IMG/VR virus record: IMGVR_UViG_3300025120_013924
Location: 1-62,817 of that record
Direction: 5' to 3' (one strand)
DNA from: a virus
Length of the DNA: 62,817 nt
Numbering within the stretch: the first letter of the stretch is position 1; each line of letters opens with the position of its first letter. This document shows, piece after piece, positions 50,588 to 58,858 of the stretch. Under the pieces are notes generated by a model that saw nothing but the letters and a program-made list of their open reading frames with translations, made no database searches and was not told the DNA's origin. Both the position numbers and the translations under genes were made by a program.

Positions 50588-53500
50588 ATGACAACTAAAA
50601 TAATAGCAGAAAGACAAAAATCAGTTAATATAAGAAATACAGATGATATTAAGTTTGTATTATCGACGACTGATGCGGACGGTTGTCTTCAAACCCCTTA
50701 TAAAATAAACCAAGTAACAATATATTTTATATCAAGAGAATTTGCTAGTAAAAATTCTTTTGAATATGAAAACAGAATTTTAGATAGTAAAAATTTAGAA
50801 AATTATGATTCACAAAAACAAATTACATGTGATTCGCCAACAACTGAAAATATAAACAAGTTGGCAACTCTGAAAAAAGAACTTGATGATTCTACAACAA
50901 AGTCTCCGTTCTATTTTAAAGAATCCGTACCAGTTAAAATTTGGGGTGGTTATGTTAATGAAACTGGAGAGCTTTTTCCGGCTTGGATAAATCCAACTAT
51001 GGTACCCGCGCCAGAAGTGGATCAGGTAACGCAAGACAACATGCTTACTTTGACTGAAGAGGGCAAATTTAGTTTAAACTGGGATGCAAGCGAATTAGGA
51101 GAAGGGGATTACTTTATTTGTTGGAATTGGAATCCCGGTTTATCTGGAAACGCTATCGCTGCGCACATGTTATTTCAGTTAAAAGGGAATACACAACAAA
51201 CTTGTGCGCTTCCAACACACTTTACAGATCCAGAGAAGTATCCAACATTGATGGAAAGATACCTTCCGGAGATGTTTAAAACATTAATTTCAGAGAGTGA
51301 TTTAACTCCTTATGTCCTTCAAGAACTGAACGCTTCTGTTGGCGATGGATTTGAAGTCATCGAAGACATGGCAAATCAAATAATAGATTTGCTAGATTCA
51401 AATACTCTTCAAACAAGACTTTTGCCTTTATTGTCAAATACGTTTAATTTAAATTTAAAATCTAACGATATTGCTTTATGGAGAAGGCAAATTAAAAAAG
51501 CAATTCCTAATTTTAAACAAAAAGGAACTATTGGAGGTTTAAAATCTGCATTGGGAGATGTTGGAATAAATCTTTTGAAAGTGACTAGACTTTGGCAAAT
51601 TAATTCAAAATACACATATCAAGAAAACTTTGAAAAAGTTCAAGAAGATGTAGAAAAATTCATATTGTCTAAAAATGTAATTTTACCAATAGATCCAAAT
51701 AACTTCTCAGCAAACTACAGATCTAAAGATTCAAACAATTGGCAATCAATAACACAAGATTATGTAAATATACAGCTAGAGTCAGACGGAAGCTATTCTG
51801 TCACTTGGACTGGAGATACTGCCTCTAGTCCTATTGCTTTAGAAGTTGGCGATAGTTTTAGAGTACGATATCAGATAAAACAAGTGCCTTCTTCTTCAGA
51901 GCAGTCTTTAGAAGATTATATTATATCTTTAAATCTTATGGATCTAAGAGATGAAAGACTTCAGAATTACCCTCTTAAGAATTGGAACACAAGAGTTTTA
52001 GAAGAAGATGACCCTCTTTTCAGTGTGTTGATTCCTATAACACATCCAATTAAAGACGATATAATTTGGGGAAAAGTAAGAACAGAATTTCCATATAGTG
52101 AAAATGTTTATAATATGGAAGAATACAATGGATCTACAAGAGATAGTTATGATCCTTGTGATATAGAAAAAGAATTCATGGAAAGCTGTGGTCAATGTCA
52201 GGGATCAAAATTAAATATTGATGTAGAAATAGAAGAATTATCTGAAGATAGAATATTGGAAGCTCAGAGAACTATAGAAGAATACATCCCTTTTCATAGC
52301 ATAATCCATTCAATAAATTTTGTTGGTTCGGTGCATGAATTTGTAACCTCTCCAGTTGAGGTTATTAATTCTTTAATTACAAACAATTATGAGGACTCAA
52401 CAATTTCAGGAAATGCTCAAGTTATATTTAACAGAGCAATTCCACCTGAGCAATGGGATTCTATAAAAAGAAATGTTTTGGCTACAATGTCAGACAAAAC
52501 AGGTACAGTTACTGGAACTGGATACAATAATAAAATACTTCTATATTGTCCAAGTTCTAGCACTACTGCTGAACTTGAAAATTATGATTTCAAAGATAAG
52601 GTTGGATCTTTTATTCAAAGAAATATAAATGAAACTGATTTAAGTGGAGCCGCGTCTGACAACTCTAATATATTAGAAATACTTTCTCCTTCTGCAAACC
52701 AAGGAGCCTACAGCGTATCTAATGTTCAAAAAGACATGGTTGAAATTACTGTTGGAACTGTGAGTGAGCCAATTGATACTTCGCAATTTGAATTTAGAAT
52801 ATCAAACAAAATTTTTGAAGAAAGCTCAGTAGACATAACTCAAGATGATCAATATATTTTCTCTGTAGAAACAAATTTATCTACTTTTGGAATAGTTAGT
52901 CAAAAAGACATAGATGATGGAATAGCGACAGGTCCACCTTGGGAAATTCATCTTGAATGGACTCCTTTGATAAGCGAATATGAAATTCAAGAAGTTCTTC
53001 CAAATGGAACTTTGATTTTAAGTGGATCTGCCCCATTGGGTTCTATGCCTTCAGATTGGAAATTGGTAAAGGATCCTTCATTACCTTCTGAGAGTATTGT
53101 TGCTCAAGGAACGTATGACGACGGAACCAACTCTTCTTTAGAAACTGTTTATCAAGCCATAGTTGACTTTGATCCGTCAGGAACATCTACAATAACAGAT
53201 GTTCGAAATCATGTCAAAATTGGAGATTATTTATCTTACAGTTCGTATGACTATAAAATTAAAAGTTTTTTAAAAAATGAAACTCATAAATTTTATATAG
53301 AAACTCCCGCTAGCAGCCCCGGATATCCATTTGGATTGGGTGGAGTTGCGGTCAAGACATATAGAAGAATCATAGAGAATGCGGTTGGAAGACTTGGGTA
53401 TGATGGTTTAAGCCTAGAAACGACAGTAAATTACGAATCTAATTTACCCATTCAAAATGGAACAAATGCAATAGCAATCAAAACATTAGAAAGTGAATTT

Positions 53501-53881
53501 AAAGAAAATTACTTAATTTTAATAGGTTCTGACTACTACTCTATAACAGACATAGATGGAACCACCATTACGTTAAATGGGCCTAATGACAACATTTGGA
53601 AAACTACAGGGACACCTGTAGACTTTACTATATACCAATTTATTAATCAACCATTGAGCATACAAGAAAATCAATATCCTGTAAATCCCGGACACGACTT
53701 TGAAGAAGTTGTGAGATCAGATAATGAAGTCATAACTAATAGCGTGGAATCTTCTGTGTCTTTTCTTGCTGCTAAAGCTTTGAATAATGCAAATGAACTT
53801 TTGGATTCAACGACACAAAACGAAGGTGTGAACTTTAAGATCGAGTATCAAGATGGAACAAGTGAGGAAGGTGAAATATGA
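50588..53881 (+). CDS. P2 gpI-like tail protein with large extension
   Basis: 1097 residues. About 210-350 match P2 tail protein I (YPTLMERYLPEMFK, LLPLLSNTFNLNLKSN, RQIKKAIPNFKQKGTIGGLK). Typical gpI is about 200 residues, so this protein carries about 200 residues before and 750 after, the latter beta-rich and with repeated domains such as VRYQIKQVP and NGTNAIAIKTLES. It likely links baseplate and fibres and may itself form a fibre-like arm. Stop overlaps the next start (ATGA). Confidence 0.75.
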   Translation: MTTKIIAERQKSVNIRNTDDIKFVLSTTDADGCLQTPYKINQVTIYFISREFASKNSFEYENRILDSKNLENYDSQKQITCDSPTTENINKLATLKKELDDSTTKSPFYFKESVPVKIWGGYVNETGELFPAWINPTMVPAPEVDQVTQDNMLTLTEEGKFSLNWDASELGEGDYFICWNWNPGLSGNAIAAHMLFQLKGNTQQTCALPTHFTDPEKYPTLMERYLPEMFKTLISESDLTPYVLQELNASVGDGFEVIEDMANQIIDLLDSNTLQTRLLPLLSNTFNLNLKSNDIALWRRQIKKAIPNFKQKGTIGGLKSALGDVGINLLKVTRLWQINSKYTYQENFEKVQEDVEKFILSKNVILPIDPNNFSANYRSKDSNNWQSITQDYVNIQLESDGSYSVTWTGDTASSPIALEVGDSFRVRYQIKQVPSSSEQSLEDYIISLNLMDLRDERLQNYPLKNWNTRVLEEDDPLFSVLIPITHPIKDDIIWGKVRTEFPYSENVYNMEEYNGSTRDSYDPCDIEKEFMESCGQCQGSKLNIDVEIEELSEDRILEAQRTIEEYIPFHSIIHSINFVGSVHEFVTSPVEVINSLITNNYEDSTISGNAQVIFNRAIPPEQWDSIKRNVLATMSDKTGTVTGTGYNNKILLYCPSSSTTAELENYDFKDKVGSFIQRNINETDLSGAASDNSNILEILSPSANQGAYSVSNVQKDMVEITVGTVSEPIDTSQFEFRISNKIFEESSVDITQDDQYIFSVETNLSTFGIVSQKDIDDGIATGPPWEIHLEWTPLISEYEIQEVLPNGTLILSGSAPLGSMPSDWKLVKDPSLPSESIVAQGTYDDGTNSSLETVYQAIVDFDPSGTSTITDVRNHVKIGDYLSYSSYDYKIKSFLKNETHKFYIETPASSPGYPFGLGGVAVKTYRRIIENAVGRLGYDGLSLETTVNYESNLPIQNGTNAIAIKTLESEFKENYLILIGSDYYSITDIDGTTITLNGPNDNIWKTTGTPVDFTIYQFINQPLSIQENQYPVNPGHDFEEVVRSDNEVITNSVESSVSFLAAKALNNANELLDSTTQNEGVNFKIEYQDGTSEEGEI

Positions 53882-54354
53882 AGATAGAAAATTTTGCAGC
53901 CTGTAGAGGCGATGTAACTGTTCTTATTGAACATAAAGATGGTTGCCAACAAACAATAGAGTTCAGAAATACAATTTTAAAAGCAGGAAGAAATGCTTTG
54001 GTTTCTGGATTAGCTAATGAAATTGGAAATGATTTTGATTTTTTTGTTAGTAGAATGATTTTTGGAGATGGTGGAACTCAAGGTGGAGTGCCAAAGCAAG
54101 TTGAAGAAACCAGAACTGGATTATTTGGTTCGGCAAGGGTTACAAAACCTGTGATTGCGAACATAGATCCAAATAATAGCACACAAGTTGTATTTACTTC
54201 TACTGTGCCTTACGACGAAGGCAATGGATACGCTTTAAATGAAATGGCTCTTCAATTAAATAATGGTGATTATTATAGCATGGCTACTTTTCCGGGAATA
54301 TCTAAAACATCAACCATGCAGATAACTTGGAATTGGAGATTGTCTTTTATCTAA
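53878..54354 (+). CDS. phage tail-fibre-region protein
   Basis: 158 residues, translationally coupled to 50588. RNTILKAGRNALVSGLA, RMIFGDGGTQGG and LNEMALQLNNGDYYSMATF are recurring motifs of small proteins near tail fibres in many myophages (a beta-rich fold). Likely a fibre or baseplate decoration protein. Ends ten bases before the next gene. Confidence 0.6.
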   Translation: MKIENFAACRGDVTVLIEHKDGCQQTIEFRNTILKAGRNALVSGLANEIGNDFDFFVSRMIFGDGGTQGGVPKQVEETRTGLFGSARVTKPVIANIDPNNSTQVVFTSTVPYDEGNGYALNEMALQLNNGDYYSMATFPGISKTSTMQITWNWRLSFI

Positions 54355-54364
54355 TTTAATTAAA

Positions 54365-54619
54365 ATGAAAAGAAAAGTTTTATTTGAAATCAGAAGATTT
54401 AATGGCGAAGATTTAATTTTTATTGATAATCAATATTTTGATTTTGCAATAGATGATTCTTCTTTAGAAAAAGTTAATTCTTTAGAAGGCGAAGAATTAG
54501 AAAAAGTTCATGAAAATATTAAAAATTATCTTCTAACATCACTTGCTCAGGTTCTAGGCAGAGCAGTAGCAATGAAAGAAGTTATGGAGGCTATTAAAAC
54601 AGGCTATATACAACTATGA
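54365..54619 (+). CDS. small hypothetical protein
   Basis: 84 residues. Charged beta start (KVLFEIRRFNGEDLIFIDN) and a helical C-terminus (NYLLTSLAQVLGRAVAMKE). No recognised family. Its stop overlaps the SET-domain start; the pair may be co-expressed. Confidence 0.5.
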   Translation: MKRKVLFEIRRFNGEDLIFIDNQYFDFAIDDSSLEKVNSLEGEELEKVHENIKNYLLTSLAQVLGRAVAMKEVMEAIKTGYIQL

Positions 54620-55095
54620 TGCTAGTAGAAGAAAAGGACAAAAGGTTCTACATAAAAGAATCAAATATAAAAGATGCAGGAATGGGAGTTTTTGCTTCTG
54701 AGGATATCAAAAAAGAGTCTTATCTAGAAATAATAGGAGTCATGGTCAATGTAGGTTCGGTTTCGGATCAATGCACTGATTTTGCAAAAGACTATAAATT
54801 TGCAGCTCAATATGAAGATAAATATACAAGACATATTATTCCAATGGGTTATGCGGCAATAATCAATCACGCGACAGAAGAAAAAGATCAAAATGCTACA
54901 ATAAGATTTATAAATAAAAATAATAAGAACCCAGCCGCTTCTTCTGCTGTTTATTTTTTCACAAAAGATATAAAAAAAGATGACGAAATATTGGGAAATT
55001 ATGGAGAAAAATGGCAAACTAGAATTGCAGAAGATGCTGACTGGCAAATGTTTTTAGATTTAGAACTATATAATTTAAAGAAATTAAAAAGATAA
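54616..55095 (+). CDS. SET-domain protein (putative lysine methyltransferase)
   Basis: 159 residues. GMGVFASEDIKKES near 22-35 is the GxG SAM-contact strand, AIINHATEEKDQNATI near 80-95 is the NHxxxPN-like SAM-site motif, and DDEILGNYGEKW near 124-135 replaces the usual EEL..DYG. The fold seems complete for a small SET protein, with the last Tyr kept. It could methylate lysine on a virion or host protein. Coupled with 54365, flanked by fibre genes. SET proteins are seen in viruses but are unusual in phage tail modules. Confidence 0.75.
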   Translation: MMLVEEKDKRFYIKESNIKDAGMGVFASEDIKKESYLEIIGVMVNVGSVSDQCTDFAKDYKFAAQYEDKYTRHIIPMGYAAIINHATEEKDQNATIRFINKNNKNPAASSAVYFFTKDIKKDDEILGNYGEKWQTRIAEDADWQMFLDLELYNLKKLKR

Positions 55096-55107
55096 TAAGG
55101 ATTAAAT

Positions 55108-55941
55108 ATGCCAGACATCAGTAAAGTGCCAGAAGTTTTGTATCAAGGTCTTCAACCTTATCATGTACAATATGACAATCTACCTTTAGCAAATATATTA
55201 ACGAGAATAGACTTAGTTAATAACCAAGTAGATATAAATGCAGATATTCTAAGAGGAGCTAACGGAACAGTTGGATCTTTAAGCAATAGGCTTTCTGTTG
55301 GCATTAATGATGACGGCACTTTAAAGTATGCTGCGGTTAACAATGTTCTTCACAATATAGGATATCATGTCGATGGAACATATGATGGCGTAGACTATGT
55401 AAGAATGAAAAGTGAAGAAAGAGATAAACTTTCTTTAATAGATTCCGAGGCCAATAAACTCTACATAGAAATTGAGGATTCAATCCCAGTTTCTGCAATT
55501 TCTGCAGTGTCTTACATACCTAGCAACATAACTGTTTCCACTGGAACCCTGAGATTCAGAAGCACAGATACAGTTAAGTTTGATTTTGAATCTCCAGATG
55601 TAATAAAAGCAAGATCTGTTTTTCCTGTGAGTAGTGCTCACCAACATCATTATGGATTATCTCCAGCTCATCAAACACCATCAACTCCAGACTACAAAAA
55701 CTTTATGACCACTTCTGTCAACACTCCTTTTATGGTAGGGACTCTTAGAGTATATGTAAACGGAATTAGAATTTTAGATACAACTCCAACCTTAGTCCCA
55801 GCATATTCCGATGTGTCCACTTGGACAGAAACTTTTATAAGCTCTTCAACTGATACAAATGGCAATTTCACATTGAATAGAGCCTTGGCATCTAATGATG
55901 TAATAAGAATAGATTTTGATGAAGATCTGTCTGGTTCTTAA
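55108..55941 (+). CDS. tail fibre-type protein
   Basis: 277 residues, AAGG upstream. Beta-rich, with NLPLANILTRIDLVNNQ near 23-39, AHQHHYGLSPAHQ near 188-200 and NGIRILDTTP near 218. The His cluster may bind a metal as in fibre tips. No collagen or chaperone motif. It sits after the SET protein and before a glycosyltransferase-like gene. Likely part of the receptor-binding apparatus. Confidence 0.6.
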   Translation: MPDISKVPEVLYQGLQPYHVQYDNLPLANILTRIDLVNNQVDINADILRGANGTVGSLSNRLSVGINDDGTLKYAAVNNVLHNIGYHVDGTYDGVDYVRMKSEERDKLSLIDSEANKLYIEIEDSIPVSAISAVSYIPSNITVSTGTLRFRSTDTVKFDFESPDVIKARSVFPVSSAHQHHYGLSPAHQTPSTPDYKNFMTTSVNTPFMVGTLRVYVNGIRILDTTPTLVPAYSDVSTWTETFISSSTDTNGNFTLNRALASNDVIRIDFDEDLSGS

Positions 55942-55952
55942 TCCTTAATGTA

Positions 55953-56489
55953 ATGAACAAAAACTTTGAATTTATAATTTTATCTCCAAATTATAATATT
56001 GGAGGATTGAGAATTACTCTAAACTCTATAGAATGCTACTACCCAGATTCAAATGTTATTTGTGTAGTTAACAAAGATGTTAAAAGCGATCAACTACAAG
56101 AAATGAAAAAGCATTGCAATTGCATTAGAAGTGGCAAAACAATTACATCTTTGATTAATAAAGGATATTCTAAAATAAAGTCTAATTGGGGAGTTTTAGT
56201 TCTTGAAGGAGCAAGAGTAAGTAGATGTTTGAACCGCTACAAAAACTGGATGGCTAGCAATGACGATATTTTCTTTCCTTTGATGGTGGAATTCAAAGGA
56301 GATAAAAAAATATTACATGATACTCTTTATAACTGTTCTTTAAATGGAATTTGCATACACAAAGAAATGTTCGACAAAGTAGGAAATTTTTCTGAAAACC
56401 CATTAGAAATATCAAGACGATTTTGGACTCTTCAAGCCTATGACGAAGGAGCGATATTCAAATCTGTCTTAGGGATCAGAATTTGTTAG
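55953..56489 (+). CDS. GT-A-like protein
   Basis: 178 residues. FEFIILSPNYNIGGLRITLNS and YYPDSNVICVVNKD match the opening of a GT-A glycosyltransferase (family 2-like), and NWGVLVLEGARVS around 85 resembles the metal-site strand with the DxD replaced by LEG. GICIHKEMFDKVGNF near 128 fits the acceptor region. A shortened or degenerate member, possibly acting on the tail fibre made next door. Its end overlaps the convergent gene by 4 bases. Confidence 0.5.
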   Translation: MNKNFEFIILSPNYNIGGLRITLNSIECYYPDSNVICVVNKDVKSDQLQEMKKHCNCIRSGKTITSLINKGYSKIKSNWGVLVLEGARVSRCLNRYKNWMASNDDIFFPLMVEFKGDKKILHDTLYNCSLNGICIHKEMFDKVGNFSENPLEISRRFWTLQAYDEGAIFKSVLGIRIC

Positions 56490-57019
56490 TTGACATTAAA
56501 AAAATACCATCTGTCATAAGTTTTGAAATATTTTCCTGAGTCAATATTTCTCAGATATTCTTTTATTTCATCCCAACTAGAGAAAATCATTTGATGTGGT
56601 ATTGTTCCAAACAACCAATCTGGAGCATTTTTCTTTCCTTGTTCCATGTGTATTAGAATAGGCTTTTTTTGTCTGTTCGCCCAAAAAATTTCTTCATAAG
56701 TTCCACAAGGATGAACATCTAAATCTAAATTAACAACTAAAAAATTACTTATATCAACTAATCGAAGATCTGTTGTCCTTATGGTTTTCATCATCTTAGA
56801 TATTTCATCGTACTTTTCTTCTGCTTTGTAACGAGTTTTTATTGCATGAGCGTCATCTGTTTCTAAACCTATTTCAAGTGGTTTTTTCAAAGGATTAAAA
56901 ACTACTATATTTAGAGATTCTAAAAAAGGAGTGATGCTGTCTCTCCAAGCAACCCCACGGTCAGGAACTCTATCCATCGCTCCTGCTAGGTAAACTTTTT
57001 GGTTGTTTAATTTATTCAT
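56486..57019 (-). CDS. nucleoside 2-deoxyribosyltransferase-like protein
   Basis: 177 residues from ATG 57019 (GTG 57025 adds two). KVYLAGAMDRVPDRGVAWRD is the family's N-terminal YLAGPM-like motif; VVNLDLDVHPCGTYEEIFWA near 107-126 carries the conserved G-T-x-x-E catalytic glutamate. The enzyme moves deoxyribose between bases, or serves as a nucleotide-sugar hydrolase. Its only minus-strand position in the tail block is odd and suggests late insertion. Confidence 0.75.
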   Translation of the reverse strand: MNKLNNQKVYLAGAMDRVPDRGVAWRDSITPFLESLNIVVFNPLKKPLEIGLETDDAHAIKTRYKAEEKYDEISKMMKTIRTTDLRLVDISNFLVVNLDLDVHPCGTYEEIFWANRQKKPILIHMEQGKKNAPDWLFGTIPHQMIFSSWDEIKEYLRNIDSGKYFKTYDRWYFFNVN

Positions 57020-57105
57020 GATCACAGTTTATCAGAATAACATATTTAAAAAAAGACTAAAAATACTCTAATAGATTGAATGTTTATATTTTTAGGAGAA
57101 ATGAA

Positions 57106-57798
57106 ATGAATGAAATGAGCTTGCTATCTGAAGTAGATAATTTATTAAAAAGCAATAAGTTGTCTAATCGACACACTTTTTTTCAACTTAAGCACTTTGT
57201 AATAGGTAAAGAATTAACAACACAAGCAAAAATGCAAAAATGCCTTAAAGAAATGGAATCGAGAGCAGCTGCTTTAAAATCAATGAAATTAAGCCAAGAT
57301 GAGGCAAAAGATGACATTGAATTGATTAATCTAAAAATTATTAATTTAGATAAAAAGAAATCCAAAAATAACATAAATAAACAGTATAAAGAAATTCAGA
57401 TAAGAAAGTTAAAAAGAAAATCGCACCAATTTGAAGAAGCTTTGTCTAGCATTATTTCTAAGCAAAAAGACACAGAAGAAGAAATTGATTTTTTTCTATC
57501 TGCATTCAAACAACTAGAACAAATAGAACCATACAAAGGACACGACGACCCAGAATCTAATGCAAAACTTTGGAATGACACCTTCGGACAAGAATTGCAA
57601 TTAAGACTATTAATGCAAAAACCTCTAGATTTAGAATTAGTTAAATCCATACTGTGTCTAGATACCAACTCACCTGTTCGACAAGAAATGGTTAGCATCT
57701 TAGATCAAATACAACATAAGGCAATAGCTCAAAAAAAACAGCAAGAAGCATTGAGCCAACAAAATAACGCATTGGAGCAGAAAAATAAAAATGAGTAG
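57106..57798 (+). CDS. coiled-coil virion-block protein
   Basis: 230 residues; ATG 57106 is 7 bases after AGGAG. Long helices with coiled-coil heptads (about 50-150), Lys/Glu-rich, and a Gln-rich end. Possibly a tail or fibre assembly chaperone. The stop overlaps the next start. No family recognised. Confidence 0.6.
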   Translation: MNEMSLLSEVDNLLKSNKLSNRHTFFQLKHFVIGKELTTQAKMQKCLKEMESRAAALKSMKLSQDEAKDDIELINLKIINLDKKKSKNNINKQYKEIQIRKLKRKSHQFEEALSSIISKQKDTEEEIDFFLSAFKQLEQIEPYKGHDDPESNAKLWNDTFGQELQLRLLMQKPLDLELVKSILCLDTNSPVRQEMVSILDQIQHKAIAQKKQQEALSQQNNALEQKNKNE

Positions 57799-58858
57799 AA
57801 AATCAACTTTAGATAATGACTATATCACAGGAAGTCTTTCTAATTTTTCACCAGACCCAAGAACGCTAGCTACAGATCCAAAAGTTTTAGACTCTAAAGA
57901 TAGTTTGTATGAAGTTTCAAATAATGGCGAGACAAAACTAAAAGCAAACTTATCTTACAATGGAAAGTTATTAGTTGTAGAAGATACAAGCTCATTTCCA
58001 GACAAAGGACTTATTAGAGTAGGTGCGGCTGCTGGGGATTCTGGCCCTGCTGAATTAATCTACTATGGTGAAAAAACAAAAGGAACTTTTAAAAAGTTGA
58101 CAAGAGGATTTGCGGGTTCGAGACAAAACCAATGGACAGTAGATAGCTGGGTAACTAATGCTGTGACTGCTGAACCCCACAATGCTGTAAAAGATGCTTT
58201 GCTAAACATAGAAGAAAAAACAGGCGTGAAAAATAATCCTGTAGATACAAGTTTAAATGGAAGAGTGAATTCATTAGAGCAAAGATTTTTAGCTCCTAAA
58301 TCATCTTTTAAAGGATTTCCAAAAGAAGGAGAGAGTGGTTTAAAAGTAACTTTTCATGACTTTTCTGAAGGCGATGTCGTAAGATACTTGTGGGATTTTG
58401 GAGATGGTACTCAATCAACAAAAAAAAATCCAACACACACTTATCTTTCTGAAGGATTTTTTACAGTTAAACTTAGCATCATAACGAGTACAGGTGGGCA
58501 AGGCGCTGCAGAAAAATTAAATTATATAAAAATAGACAATGAATCAAAACAAGCATTTTTTTATGTGTTACCACAAGAAACCGGAGTTTCAGTAAAAACA
58601 GCTCAAGAAAGAACAGATAGTGGAACTCCGACAGCTGCTACCAGATACAGATTTGTAGACCAAACTGATGGAGATGTTAAGCAAAGATTTTGGATCTTTG
58701 GAGATGGTAGTGAGAATTTAGTTACTGATGATCCAAATGTGCATGAAGTTGAGCACGAATATGAAAACCCGGGGCAGTACGATCCTTCTGTTCTGGTGGC
58801 TTTTGCAGATGATAGTTTGAAAAGAATTTACTTACAAAGGACGGTTATTGTAGAATGA
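57791..58858 (+). CDS. PKD-domain adhesin, first of three paralogues
   Basis: 355 residues. An N-terminal attachment domain (DSKDSLYEVSNNGETK and EPHNAVKDALLNIEEK) precedes two PKD domains, each with WDFGDGTQS or WIFGDGSEN followed by a YL..G-type strand. PKD domains are Ig-like and mediate binding to glycans or proteins. The next gene overlaps by 4 bases. Probably a tail-fibre or baseplate decoration. Confidence 0.75.
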   Translation: MSRKSTLDNDYITGSLSNFSPDPRTLATDPKVLDSKDSLYEVSNNGETKLKANLSYNGKLLVVEDTSSFPDKGLIRVGAAAGDSGPAELIYYGEKTKGTFKKLTRGFAGSRQNQWTVDSWVTNAVTAEPHNAVKDALLNIEEKTGVKNNPVDTSLNGRVNSLEQRFLAPKSSFKGFPKEGESGLKVTFHDFSEGDVVRYLWDFGDGTQSTKKNPTHTYLSEGFFTVKLSIITSTGGQGAAEKLNYIKIDNESKQAFFYVLPQETGVSVKTAQERTDSGTPTAATRYRFVDQTDGDVKQRFWIFGDGSENLVTDDPNVHEVEHEYENPGQYDPSVLVAFADDSLKRIYLQRTVIVE

